In this document: piece after piece, positions 18,703 through 28,213 of the stretch | Layout of the letters: every line of letters starts with the position of its first letter | How positions within the stretch are numbered: the stretch's first letter is position 1 | Assembly: GCA_020441005.1 (NCBI GenBank) | Contig: JAGRNA010000012.1 | Span: 1-64,000, forward strand | Direction of reading: 5' to 3' | DNA from: Leptospiraceae bacterium | Lineage (GTDB): Bacteria; Spirochaetota; Leptospiria; Leptospirales; Leptonemataceae | Length of the DNA: 64,000 bases | The notes under the pieces: model-generated | Databases searched by the model: none | Told to the model about the DNA's origin: nothing | What the model saw: only the letters and a program-made list of their open reading frames with translations | Position numbers and translations under genes: made by a program

Positions 18703-20577
18703 TCAATCCAGATGGAGACAGTTGATAAAGCGACCTTTTTCCTGTAAAATGTAGCGTTGTACATTATGCAAATTACTGGCTAACTCGCTACCGCTCTGCA
18801 GGCAGGCTAGTCCGCTGCTGCCATCTGCCAGTTCCAAAAAAACAAAGGCGTCGCCGCCGCTATATAGCCCGGGTGGCAGGGGATAGATGCCGGCACCGGT
18901 CTGTGTGAGGCTGGCCTGCGTCCAGCCAGTGCGACCCCATAGATGGATGGTTTTGACCGTCGGTGTAGTGGGTTCCAGCCAGAGCGTACCGGCCACAAAG
19001 GCGCTTGTGTCCGGATGGATAGCTTGCAACGGTTGCTGGAATAGAAGATCCAGTTGTTCGGCTGGAGTGCCAGCCATTCCAGGCGTAACTCTGTGCGGTA
19101 CTATTGCCCCGGGCAAATTGACCCAAATAGCCTGGCTCTGCTCGTTTGTTTGCAGCGTCGACTCTGCCCCCGGCGCCCACACCAGGGGATACTGCCTGCT
19201 TTGGACGAGTCCGGCGGAGCTGCTCTGCCAGTCGTCTGCATTCAGGCAACTCTGGCCCGATTCGTCCTGGAGGGCAGGGTCAAACTGATAATGATAGCTG
19301 AAAATCAGTGCCGGATAAACTGCAAACAGAGTGGCCCGGGGTGCACTATCTCCAATCGCTTTCGCTGTGGTGCAAATGCGGCCCGACTCGGTGGCGCCTT
19401 TTGGCAAGGGAACCATACTTGCCTGGCTGATCCAGTCCGGAAGCGGATCACGGGCCATCAGCAGGCTTTCCTGCCGCACGCGCCTGAATTCGGCTTCGAA
19501 AAGATCTGCAATGGCGGGATCGTCAAATTCAAAATAGATCTCCAGGTTGCGATCGCGCGCGCTGGCGCTCCAGTTCCAGGATCCGGTCCAGACGCGATTT
19601 TGATCAACAATCAGGGTTTTGTGATGGAGATGGCCCCCATGATACACCGGCATGCCTGCGGCGTCCAGTTCGGAGTAGACCCTGCGATTGCCTTCCAGAA
19701 ATATGCGGGCTGTACTCAAGCCCAGTGACGAGTTCAAAGCCAGGGCTTCGCTGCTCGTATCGATTTGATTATCATTATTGGCATCATCATAGATGCCCTC
19801 CAGGTCGATGTTGCCGGAGCGCGATCGAGCCAGCAGGGCCGCGCTGATACTTTGGTCGGTATGACTAAAGATCATGTAGTGCAAGCTGCGCTCGGCTTGC
19901 CATATGTCGCGCAGCAAGCGTTGCTGGATATAGCGTCCATCGCCGGGCGCTATCAAAATGCGCGCCCGCCAGCGCGGCAGGTACAACGCCTCGGTGGCCA
20001 GACCCTCGGCGGCCAGACTCTTCCGGATCAGTGCGGCTTGTTGGCGATCCACTTCTAAAAATATAAAAACATTATGATTATACTCCAGGCCGCTGCGCGT
20101 AAAATTTCCGGTGCCCGAGACAAGCAGGCGCTCATCAATCAGAATCACCTTGGCATGCTGTAATCCACTGCGATTGCGTATGGCAGGCTGGATGCCCAGG
20201 GAGCGCAGTGCGGTATAGGGATCTGCGGGTGTGCCGATCACTTCAATGCTCACACCGCGCTGTTGAGCACGCGCCAGCGCTGCGATCAGTTCCGGGTGCG
20301 AAAAACTATAGCACCAGATAGAAATCTGCTGCTTCGCGCCGTCGATCGCTTGCACCAGTTTCCTTTCTACTTCCAGGCGCAGTTCAGGAGCCACATACGC
20401 TTGCGGCCGCGTAAATAAAAAACGTTGCTCCAGTTCATTCCGGCGGGATAAATCCAGCAACGAGTCTGTGTCCTTTGTCTGGCAAGCTGCCATCAATAGC
20501 AGGCAAGGGCAGAGCATGGAATTAATGATCCAGGTAGCAGGCTTTGTCAACCAGCGGACGGGATGTTTACCACTCAC
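18703..20577 (-). CDS. Phospholipase D-like lipoprotein with unknown C-terminal domain
   Basis: 624 residues. A signal with K/R-rich front ends in LLLMAAC, lipidated at C32. Two HKD half-sites are complete (H141-K143-D148 and H318-K320-D325), so it should be an active PLD-superfamily phosphodiesterase acting on phospholipid or nucleic acid. An acidic DDANNDNQID stretch (about 264-273) looks like a calcium loop. The C-terminal ~220 residues are beta-rich and unrecognised. The start is the GTG at 20577, which overlaps the barrel gene by 11 bp and gives a full lipoprotein signal; the later ATG (20517) leaves no charged N-region. Confidence 0.8.
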   Translation of the reverse strand: MSGKHPVRWLTKPATWIINSMLCPCLLLMAACQTKDTDSLLDLSRRNELEQRFLFTRPQAYVAPELRLEVERKLVQAIDGAKQQISIWCYSFSHPELIAALARAQQRGVSIEVIGTPADPYTALRSLGIQPAIRNRSGLQHAKVILIDERLLVSGTGNFTRSGLEYNHNVFIFLEVDRQQAALIRKSLAAEGLATEALYLPRWRARILIAPGDGRYIQQRLLRDIWQAERSLHYMIFSHTDQSISAALLARSRSGNIDLEGIYDDANNDNQIDTSSEALALNSSLGLSTARIFLEGNRRVYSELDAAGMPVYHGGHLHHKTLIVDQNRVWTGSWNWSASARDRNLEIYFEFDDPAIADLFEAEFRRVRQESLLMARDPLPDWISQASMVPLPKGATESGRICTTAKAIGDSAPRATLFAVYPALIFSYHYQFDPALQDESGQSCLNADDWQSSSAGLVQSRQYPLVWAPGAESTLQTNEQSQAIWVNLPGAIVPHRVTPGMAGTPAEQLDLLFQQPLQAIHPDTSAFVAGTLWLEPTTPTVKTIHLWGRTGWTQASLTQTGAGIYPLPPGLYSGGDAFVFLELADGSSGLACLQSGSELASNLHNVQRYILQEKGRFINCLHLD

Positions 20578-22399
20578 TTTGCAGCTCCAGATAAAAGCGT
20601 TCGGCAACTAATTGACTATGGGTCGCACTTCTACCCGGCATTTGTTCTCGATCGCCGGGATTGGAATCGCTCAGAACAGTCTGATCCGGTCCCGAATAAT
20701 CGGCGCCCGGTTTACGATACAATCGCTGATAGCGCGCAAGGAATTTACTGCCCGTTCCGGTTTGCCAACCAAGGTCCAGGCCCACTTCGCGATACTGATG
20801 AGCGGCTGTATCTTTCTTTAGACGGCCAAAGGGCTGGGAACCGGGGTCCCGGTCCAGCAGAGCCAGAGGCTGGATGACGGTTGTTTGCAATCGCACCAGC
20901 CAGGGACGGCCTTCATATTGCAGACGGGATTGCCAGATGAAGCCGGGTCGACGTTGGCCGATCTCGGCGTGATTGCGATTGAGTCCCCGGCAGTCGGCAT
21001 CATTGTTTGCGCGCGTATCGGCATGACACAGCTCGTACCAGGGTTTGGAATCCAGCAGGCTGGCGGCCAGCGTGTCTGCCACCGGACTCGATCCCAGACC
21101 GACGTATCCGCTTAGTTCGTCTGCTGCTGCAGCGGAGCCACGCTGGTAATGACCGCTCTGGGGGATGAAAAAGGAATTTTGCCAGGACCAGACTCGATGC
21201 CAATGCAGACCCAGGCCAATTGACAATGCCTGACCCTCCACATGCCGTCGCCGCCGACCGTTTGTGTCTTTCAGGATGCTATAGTACTCGCCATCCACGC
21301 GATTCCAGTGCAACCAAAAGACCAAACCGGCTCCCTGATCGGGAATCTGGCGGTACCCCAGACCACCGCCGAGCCAGGCCAGCTTTTCATTTTGCCATTC
21401 CAGATTAGAGAGTACATCACTTGCGTTTTGCTCTACCTGATCATAAAACCATGCCGCATACCATGCTCCGGCGTGGAATGCATAACGCGTCGCCAATCCC
21501 AGACTACGATCGTTGCGCGCGTGTTGCAGCCAGTTGTCCCGGGCTGGAAAGGCTGCCAGGCTGTGATCTGCATTCAGATATTGAGCGTTGAGAGCCGGTC
21601 GATAGAGACTCAGCGTCAGGGAGCCGTAATCGGCATTGGCGCCGGTTAGATGGACCCCGCTCAGAAAAGAGCGCCGACCAAAGAGTTCGGTTAGCAAAGC
21701 ATCGCTTTCAGAATAGCGCCCCACCAACAGGCTGGCAATAGTATCGTTATCTAATGCACCTTCCATTCCAATGAACAGATTGTGTCCGGGCATGAATTGA
21801 AGATCCGATTGGCTGTTTGTGTTTTGCGTTTCGAGCGCCTCAGCGCTTGCCCCGGCGGAGTTGATCTGACGCGCCAGGTCGGTATTACTGCCGCCGACAT
21901 TATACATGAGGCGTCCATCCAGCTGATAAACGAACCAAAAGCGCTGCATTGCCCCATGCTCCTGTGGCTCGCCTGTAGTTGCCTGGTTTACAGTTTGCGT
22001 GTTGTCTGCCGCCTGGAAAGCGTCTGCCGGGGGCGCTGGATTCTCCTGGCCGGGCAAGCCCGGCAGGCAGACACGGCTGCGGCATAAATCGAAATCCAGC
22101 CCTAGCCAAAGCTGACTGGCGCTGTACACCTGGCGTTGCCAGGCGTTTTTTTGGTCATTCGTTGGGCTTGCGCCCGACAGCCTGGCTTCGCTGCGGTAGC
22201 GCCAGAAACTGGCTGCGGCAACTGGAGCCCAATGCCGGCGCTGCTCAAGGCCCTGGGCTGCGAGTGGTAGATTGCCGCATAGCAGCCAACCCATACTGCT
22301 TATAAGCAGTACAGCGTTTCGCATGGCGGGCGAGCCGCTCAGGTTGAACGGTGATCGCTCTTGTTTGTATTGTTGATGAATGAACCTTGTTATTGACAT
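20567..22399 (-). CDS. Outer-membrane beta-barrel protein, unknown
   Basis: 610 residues. A signal peptide is evident (MRNAVLLISS... ending PLAAQ) inside an N-terminal extension. The rest alternates hydrophobic and polar residues with many Tyr/Trp/Gly strands and ends in ...YLELQSEW, an aromatic last residue typical of outer-membrane barrels. The start at 22399 has a clear GAGG 7 nt upstream and overlaps the lipoprotein stop by 10 bp; ATG 22324 would give a plain 24-residue signal. The middle gene of the lipoprotein-barrel-PLD set; probably the pore or anchor of that machine, by inference. Confidence 0.75.
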   Translation of the reverse strand: MSITRFIHQQYKQERSPFNLSGSPAMRNAVLLISSMGWLLCGNLPLAAQGLEQRRHWAPVAAASFWRYRSEARLSGASPTNDQKNAWQRQVYSASQLWLGLDFDLCRSRVCLPGLPGQENPAPPADAFQAADNTQTVNQATTGEPQEHGAMQRFWFVYQLDGRLMYNVGGSNTDLARQINSAGASAEALETQNTNSQSDLQFMPGHNLFIGMEGALDNDTIASLLVGRYSESDALLTELFGRRSFLSGVHLTGANADYGSLTLSLYRPALNAQYLNADHSLAAFPARDNWLQHARNDRSLGLATRYAFHAGAWYAAWFYDQVEQNASDVLSNLEWQNEKLAWLGGGLGYRQIPDQGAGLVFWLHWNRVDGEYYSILKDTNGRRRRHVEGQALSIGLGLHWHRVWSWQNSFFIPQSGHYQRGSAAAADELSGYVGLGSSPVADTLAASLLDSKPWYELCHADTRANNDADCRGLNRNHAEIGQRRPGFIWQSRLQYEGRPWLVRLQTTVIQPLALLDRDPGSQPFGRLKKDTAAHQYREVGLDLGWQTGTGSKFLARYQRLYRKPGADYSGPDQTVLSDSNPGDREQMPGRSATHSQLVAERFYLELQSEW

Positions 22400-25300
22400 G
22401 CTAGTACCTCAAAGCTTGATTTGCGATCCAGTAGAGAGCTGGCGCGACGCTGTAAGCACTCGCCGCTAGCAGTGCTGATTTGCCAGGCGGATCCCAGACC
22501 GGGTAGACCCAGGCTGGCCAGCCGGATCCAGATCTGGTCGCTTTGTTGCATCAGATATAGACTCTCTTTGTCGCTGATGCCGTTGCCCAGGGTCTGACTG
22601 CTGGCCGCGGTCCAGACGAGCCGATCACGCAATTGTGGAACAAGGGGCAGGTGGGTGGTGTCCGGATCCAGCACCAGGGCGCATTCCCCTGCCCGTAGAA
22701 CACGGCTGCGGCCATTCAGTGCAGTGGCTGCCTGGGGTAGTTCACCAAAGCGCTCTAGCCAGGGTATCAGTTGATCAGAGTTGCTAGTGTCAAAGAGCCA
22801 CAAAATGGTATTCGGGTCCGGATTCCAGTCGCGAGCGCTACAGATCCGCAGCCATTCGTGCTGCCCCGTCGGTGGAACTGCCGCCACTGTTTCGAAATAC
22901 AGGCGCGGACTGGCGGCGTAGGCATCGCCGCTGAGCAGTTCGGTGTCGCTAATGTCAAGAATGCGCCAGAATTGTTGGCCGCTGATTGGCGCCGCCTGAA
23001 AAACCAGGCGTTCGCCTGGATGGAGCGAATGCCAGCGATCACTGACTAGTTGATCGAGACTATCACTTGTTTGTAAGCGCAGCTGAGCGGATGTAGTGGC
23101 AATCCACTGCCATTCCATCTGACGATGGTCGCCGCCCGTCTCAACCAGAGTGCCGTTGAAGACAGCCGGTCGACCGGGACTATATTGATTGCCTGTTGCG
23201 CAGGATTGAATGCCTGGATCAAAAGCAGAGGCCAGCCAGAGCTCGGGCAAATCCGGATGGCCAGCGTTGATCTTTTGCCAGCTTTGCCGGGGGCTACTGG
23301 CCGCCCCGGGGACAAGAACCTGTTCCTGGATTTGCGCATTTGCGTCCAGCAGTCGCAATTGAAATGCCTGGTCCGGCAATCGCAGCTCTGGCAGAGTCGC
23401 TTGATCAGGCCATTCTGCCGAACAAGGGGTCTTGTCTCGCGAGAGAAGAGCGTAACTGTTTTGTTCGGGCAGGGGCGGCAGATGAATTTGCTGCTGCATT
23501 TGATTGTTTTGCCAGATCTGGAGCGTCGCTCGAAAGTCCGCACCGACCGCAGTACTGCCGGAGTGCAATTCAATGAATTCACTGGCCGGCCAGGAGCGAT
23601 GATTATCATCCAGTGCGCCGCGTGAAAAAACCTCGGAAAGCTCGAACTTGAACAGGTCGCTGGCGGCCTCTTCCCTCCCAGGACAGCCGGGCGTCATCCG
23701 ATTGCGATCTGCCAGGTCCGGACGCAGTCCGCATGATTGGCCCACTGTATAATACCACCCCTTGTCCTGGCGGGACAGCGAGTGCAGGGGTCCATCGGCG
23801 CCCCAGCTTGCAATCCAGTATTCCTTTTGGGTCGGCTGATATAAAATGCGTTCGTTAGCACGCCATAAATCAGCAAGTATGAATCCCTGGGTCGAATTTA
23901 AATAACGAATAACGGAGTTTTCTATAAATACTCGCCCGGGCTCTTTTACAAAATAGGCCCGGTCGCTAGTCAAAATCAGATGCTCGTCACGTCTCAGGTT
24001 TGTTTGTCCCAGTTCCATCCGGCGCCAGTCGGCCAGCAGAACCAGGTTTTGAGGGTTGCAATCCCGTTTGACCAAAAGATCGATAAAACTGCCATCTCGA
24101 TCGGTTGTGCCATCTGTCAGGCGCAAGCCGTTCAAATTGAGTTCCTGGATGCGCAGATCATCTATGGTGCACAGGTTTTGTCCGGATGCATAAGCGAGCA
24201 AGGGCTGGATCGTGTCCGGGATGCCCGCGCGGCTGCAAGTACCGCGCCAGGATACCAGGCACAATCCGTTGGGTGTAAAGACCTGTTCATTGCGATCCCA
24301 TTGCCAGGCGCGACGATCCGCATGCGTGCCAGGATCAAGCAGTTGACGATCAAAACGCAGCGGAAATTGCAACTGGCGCAAAGTCGGCCCCGAACCGAGC
24401 GGCGTTGTTGGCGGCCAATTTGTTTCGTCCAGGATATAGCTGGAATCGGCGGTCAAGTACACCTGCAGGGAAACGCGCGCGTCGCTCGCATCGCTTAGTT
24501 CAACCGTAAAGAGGCCGGCCGGGCCTGGATTGCGGATTTCCAGGAAGCGGCTACTCGCGCTGGCAGCGGCAAAGCTGGCCATGTGGAGTTGGCTCGCATC
24601 GGCCTTGCTTTGTTGCGCTTGTTCCAGGCGAGTCTTTAATGATCGCAGTGCAACGAGGGCCTGCGCGCGGATGACCGGATCCAGAAACTCGATGACCAGG
24701 GCTTCATCATCACGTTCCCAGTCCGGATAGATCAGCGTTAGAGAATCGGTCGTCAAGAGCAGTCCAAACTGCGTTTGGGCAAAGCGTCGTCCGATGCGCA
24801 AGGCCGGGTCGGTGCCGTCCAAAAGATTACGCGGCCGATAGGCGGCGCTAAATTCGAGCGGCCCGGTTGGCAGTGACTCCAGCAATGTCTGGCGCGTATT
24901 CTGCCATCCGTCCACCGCCACCAGCACCGTGGCCTGTTTGGGTAGCCAGGTACGCCAGCGGACATAGTTGATCCGCAAGTCGGGACTCTGATAGGCCGGG
25001 TCAGCGGTTTCGCGGACGAGGCCAGCCTGGATCAGCTTGCGCAAGATCAAAGCCTCAGGACCCAGGGACAAGGCGCAGTAGCGTAAGCGCAGACCGTTCT
25101 CGCGCCAGAACCACTCGGCTGGTTGACTAAAGATACACCAGCCCTGATCCGCGCTCCAGCGCAGCTCCGGCCGGCCGGCGTTATCCGGGGGACTGGCAAA
25201 GGCGGCCATTTCCTGGCGCAGGCGTTGACCGCTTAAAACAAAGTCCTGGTACTGTAGATCCAGCTGCGCTGGATGGCCCAGCGTGGGTCCCAGAGGAAGC

Positions 25301-25437
25301 TGCGGATCCTCAGCAGACCCACACGCTCCCAGGAAGGCTGTAACTACGATCGCCAGGCAGCTCAGGATCCCGGGGGCGGTTTTCAACTTGCTTTGCCGTC
25401 GTTCTATGGAAGACTGGTATGAGCAGTTTGCATTCAT
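22390..25437 (-). CDS. Giant lipoprotein with repeated lamin-tail-like domains
   Basis: 1015 residues. The signal ends in TAFLGAC with lipidated C39. The body is beta-rich and contains several segments with lamin-tail (LTD) character: SRFLEIRNPGPAG (around 315), SEFIELHSGST (around 620), then LRLPDQAFQLRLLDANAQI (around 690) and HEWLRICSARDW (around 850). Bacterial LTDs are known as extracellular adaptor domains attached to membrane-associated hydrolases, which fits the PLD gene two places downstream. ATG 25437 was chosen for the signal peptide. It is first in the operon and faces the GT4 gene across 131 bp. Confidence 0.75.
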   Translation of the reverse strand: MNANCSYQSSIERRQSKLKTAPGILSCLAIVVTAFLGACGSAEDPQLPLGPTLGHPAQLDLQYQDFVLSGQRLRQEMAAFASPPDNAGRPELRWSADQGWCIFSQPAEWFWRENGLRLRYCALSLGPEALILRKLIQAGLVRETADPAYQSPDLRINYVRWRTWLPKQATVLVAVDGWQNTRQTLLESLPTGPLEFSAAYRPRNLLDGTDPALRIGRRFAQTQFGLLLTTDSLTLIYPDWERDDEALVIEFLDPVIRAQALVALRSLKTRLEQAQQSKADASQLHMASFAAASASSRFLEIRNPGPAGLFTVELSDASDARVSLQVYLTADSSYILDETNWPPTTPLGSGPTLRQLQFPLRFDRQLLDPGTHADRRAWQWDRNEQVFTPNGLCLVSWRGTCSRAGIPDTIQPLLAYASGQNLCTIDDLRIQELNLNGLRLTDGTTDRDGSFIDLLVKRDCNPQNLVLLADWRRMELGQTNLRRDEHLILTSDRAYFVKEPGRVFIENSVIRYLNSTQGFILADLWRANERILYQPTQKEYWIASWGADGPLHSLSRQDKGWYYTVGQSCGLRPDLADRNRMTPGCPGREEAASDLFKFELSEVFSRGALDDNHRSWPASEFIELHSGSTAVGADFRATLQIWQNNQMQQQIHLPPLPEQNSYALLSRDKTPCSAEWPDQATLPELRLPDQAFQLRLLDANAQIQEQVLVPGAASSPRQSWQKINAGHPDLPELWLASAFDPGIQSCATGNQYSPGRPAVFNGTLVETGGDHRQMEWQWIATTSAQLRLQTSDSLDQLVSDRWHSLHPGERLVFQAAPISGQQFWRILDISDTELLSGDAYAASPRLYFETVAAVPPTGQHEWLRICSARDWNPDPNTILWLFDTSNSDQLIPWLERFGELPQAATALNGRSRVLRAGECALVLDPDTTHLPLVPQLRDRLVWTAASSQTLGNGISDKESLYLMQQSDQIWIRLASLGLPGLGSAWQISTASGECLQRRASSLLDRKSSFEVLACQ

Positions 25438-25568
25438 ACCTTGAAAGGTCGCCGGGTTCCATTTTGTTGCGCGTTCGCGGTTTTTTTTCGCTGTCATACG
25501 GAAAAAAAATGGCAAGCCTGGACAAGTTTCGGTCGGTTCTTCAGGTTGGTGCTTCTGTAGCGCTGCAC

Positions 25569-26714
25569 ATGAAACGGGTCTTGCTTGTTACCGATTATTT
25601 CCGGCCAGACCCGGGCGGTCTGGAGGCGCTTTTCACGGGTGTGGCCCGCGCATGGCAGGCTGGTGCTCTGGAAGTAATCGCCAACCGGGTCTCTCGCCAG
25701 AGCCGCAGCACACCGTCCGACCTGGCTGCTTTTGACAAAGGCGAGGATTACAAGATCATCCGCCCTGATTATAGTCAGTCCTGGCAAGAGTCCCTAAAGT
25801 TCAAGGCCCGGATGCAAGAATTGTTAGAACAGCGTCTGACCCTGTTTGGACCGGAACACGTTTTATTTGGGGATTTACACCGCGCCACCCGGGTCTCTGT
25901 TCCGGTTTTGAAGACTCATCAAATTCCTTACTCCATCTTTTTAAACGGCAATGATCTGAAAAACCGGCTTGGCTTTCTGCACCGTGCCAGTCGCCGGATT
26001 GTGATGGAGGCTGAAAACGTCTTTACCTTGTCGCGCTACCTTGCGCGTGAAGCGCGCGGTTATGGTATTGCAGAGGATCGCATTACAGTACTGCCTCCTT
26101 TTTTTGAGTCTCGTTGGCCCCGACGCAGCACTAACCGCCTGCCGCAATTTTTGCAGAAAAGAATCAATAAAAAAATATTATTACTTTCATTGGGGCCTTT
26201 TGTGCCGCGTAAGGGCCAGGACATTCTGATCGAATCCTTCGCCCGTTTACAGGACTTGCATCATGAAACGCATCTTCTATTAGCCGGCTCCGGACCGGAG
26301 TTCCCTTTTTTACAGGAGTTGATCCGTTTACATCATCTGGACGAGCATGTCAGTCTGACCGGTTTTCTCGATGATGCCACTCTGGCAGGCGTCTGGAAAC
26401 GGGCCGACATCTATGTGCAACCCGGTCGGGATCGGGAGGATGATGTGGAAAGTCTGGGCATGGTTTTTCTGGAAGCTGCCTGGTTCGGCGTGCCGATGCT
26501 GGCTGGTCGCGTGGGCGGAGTCGACGAAATTGTGCGCCATGGCGTTTCCGGCTTTGTGATAGAACCCGGCAATCGCGATGATTTGAGCGACAAACTGCGT
26601 CAAATGATTGTATCCGATCAGCTGCGCTTGCGCTTTGGAAAAAATGCCCGTGATATAGCGCGGCGTGATCTGGATCCGGATCGTATTTGCGCCTTTATCC
26701 ATACCCGCTTGTAG
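25569..26714 (+). CDS. GT4-family glycosyltransferase
   Basis: 381 residues, GT-B fold. The N-terminal Rossmann half begins MKRVLLVTDYFRPDPGGLE. The C-terminal half contains LLSLGPFVPRKGQDILIESFARL, whose family role is nucleotide-sugar binding, and the E-x7-E region (ESLGMVFLEAAWFGVP), followed by GGVDEIVRHGVSGF. It transfers a sugar from a nucleotide donor in the cytoplasm to a lipid or glycan acceptor. The start at 25569 matches the family; upstream in-frame codons overlap the divergent promoter. Confidence 0.88.
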   Translation: MKRVLLVTDYFRPDPGGLEALFTGVARAWQAGALEVIANRVSRQSRSTPSDLAAFDKGEDYKIIRPDYSQSWQESLKFKARMQELLEQRLTLFGPEHVLFGDLHRATRVSVPVLKTHQIPYSIFLNGNDLKNRLGFLHRASRRIVMEAENVFTLSRYLAREARGYGIAEDRITVLPPFFESRWPRRSTNRLPQFLQKRINKKILLLSLGPFVPRKGQDILIESFARLQDLHHETHLLLAGSGPEFPFLQELIRLHHLDEHVSLTGFLDDATLAGVWKRADIYVQPGRDREDDVESLGMVFLEAAWFGVPMLAGRVGGVDEIVRHGVSGFVIEPGNRDDLSDKLRQMIVSDQLRLRFGKNARDIARRDLDPDRICAFIHTRL

Positions 26715-26729
26715 TCGAGCTGTTGGTCA

Positions 26730-28001
26730 ATGTCTGCCCGGGAAACAGCTGCCGATGCGATTGTAATCGGCGCCGGTCTGGCCGGCAGCGCTCTGGCCTT
26801 TGAACTGCAAAAGCGCGGGTTAACAGTTATCGTCCTGGAGGCTCTCAGCGCGCACGCTCTGGCAGCATCGGGCAACCCGGCCGGGATCTGGATGCCGCAT
26901 GCCACAGCGCAGTTGACGAGCACTACTCAATTTTATTTACGATCTTTACGGGAACTGCTGAGCGATCCGCTGCTCGCCGAGTGCCGGCTGCCGCAGAGAC
27001 AGAACGGAGCAATTCAACTGGCGCATAGTCCGGCCAGCGAAAAACGTTTGCGATCCGCCCTTGAGTATTTGCCGTCGGACCTGGCGCGCTGGTGCTCTGC
27101 CGCAGAGCTAAGCGCAATCGCCGGAACGCATATGGCCTGCGGCGGCCTGTTTTTCCCGCAGGCCGGCATGCTCTATCCGCGGCGGCTGACCGAACTAAGA
27201 CTGCAAGGGCCGCGTATTAATGTAATTTATGAACAGATCGTCCATAGTGCCCGGTGGCAACCAGACGCCAAAACCTGGCGCCTGGGCTGTCAAAATGGAA
27301 AGCACTATGAATCCCGCTATGTACTGCTGGCCCAGGCGAGTGCCGTGCGCTCAATATCCGCGGCAGCCTGGTTACCGGTGATTCCGGTGCGTGGACAACT
27401 GCTGTATTTGCAGGCCGGGCAGGCTTTGACCGAGTTGAACTGTCCCGTTAGTTACGAAGGCTACATCAGTCCCTGCCTGCCGCCATCTGCCGAGCGCTTT
27501 CAGAGCCCGGGTGACGCAGCCGTTTGCCAGGTGATCGGGGCCACCTTTGAGCACTGGAATACCCGGACTGAATTGATTCCAGCCCAGCACCAGCGCCTGT
27601 ATGAGATGGCGCGTCGAACCTTGCCGGCCTTGCCAAAAGCAAACGTGGAGACCAACCCAGGGCGAGTATCCTTTCGATCTTCCTCCCCGGACCGCTTTCT
27701 ATTAGCCGGTCGCTTGCCGCATTTGGAGAGCCTGCAGACCAGCCTGGATCAGAATCCCCACCAGATGCATGCCTGGCTGCAGCGGTGGCCCCGGGTGCAG
27801 GCCTGGCCGCAAACAGGCATCAGCCTGGCCCATGCTTCCAGAGGAATCCTGACAAGCGGCTTGACTGCCCGTCTGGTTGTGGCCGATCTTTTAGATGAGC
27901 AGTTGAGTCCGGCAGATCAGCAATATCTGGCCGCCGGTCAACCGACACGTTATTTGCAGCGTAATCTGCGGCGCCATGGTAAACTGTTACCCGTAGAATG
28001 A
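26730..28001 (+). CDS. FAD-dependent oxidoreductase, MnmC C-terminal (oxidase) type
   Basis: 423 residues, DAO fold. The FAD motif is AIVIGAGLAGSALAFEL, followed by ASGNPAGIWMPHA. Family landmarks IPVRGQLLY, YEGYISPCLP, GATFEHWNTRTE and a final HASRGILTSG match the oxidase half of MnmC, which removes the carboxymethyl group from cmnm5s2U34 in tRNA. The methyltransferase half of E. coli MnmC is absent here, as is common outside Enterobacteria. It follows the GT4 gene by 15 bp. Other DAO-family functions are possible. Confidence 0.75.
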   Translation: MSARETAADAIVIGAGLAGSALAFELQKRGLTVIVLEALSAHALAASGNPAGIWMPHATAQLTSTTQFYLRSLRELLSDPLLAECRLPQRQNGAIQLAHSPASEKRLRSALEYLPSDLARWCSAAELSAIAGTHMACGGLFFPQAGMLYPRRLTELRLQGPRINVIYEQIVHSARWQPDAKTWRLGCQNGKHYESRYVLLAQASAVRSISAAAWLPVIPVRGQLLYLQAGQALTELNCPVSYEGYISPCLPPSAERFQSPGDAAVCQVIGATFEHWNTRTELIPAQHQRLYEMARRTLPALPKANVETNPGRVSFRSSSPDRFLLAGRLPHLESLQTSLDQNPHQMHAWLQRWPRVQAWPQTGISLAHASRGILTSGLTARLVVADLLDEQLSPADQQYLAAGQPTRYLQRNLRRHGKLLPVE

Positions 28002-28213
28002 AGGCGGCTCTTTGGCGCTACGCATTCGTGCTGCCCTTTCTTCCGACCAGGCACCGCCCGTCAGGCTTTGGACCAGGGCGCTTACAGTCTAGTACAGAAT
28101 CATCTATGGGCCCTGCGGCAAGGGAAAAGCTTTTTTAGCGGGAAAATTCATTTGTAAGCAGATGGCAAGGGCAAATTCTGGAGTATTCCAGGCCAACTGG
28201 AACCTGGATTACG

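Noticed and set aside
19054-19728. 224-codon frame antisense to the PLD gene
   Set aside because: Opposite strand of a well-supported gene with complete HKD motifs; a shadow frame.
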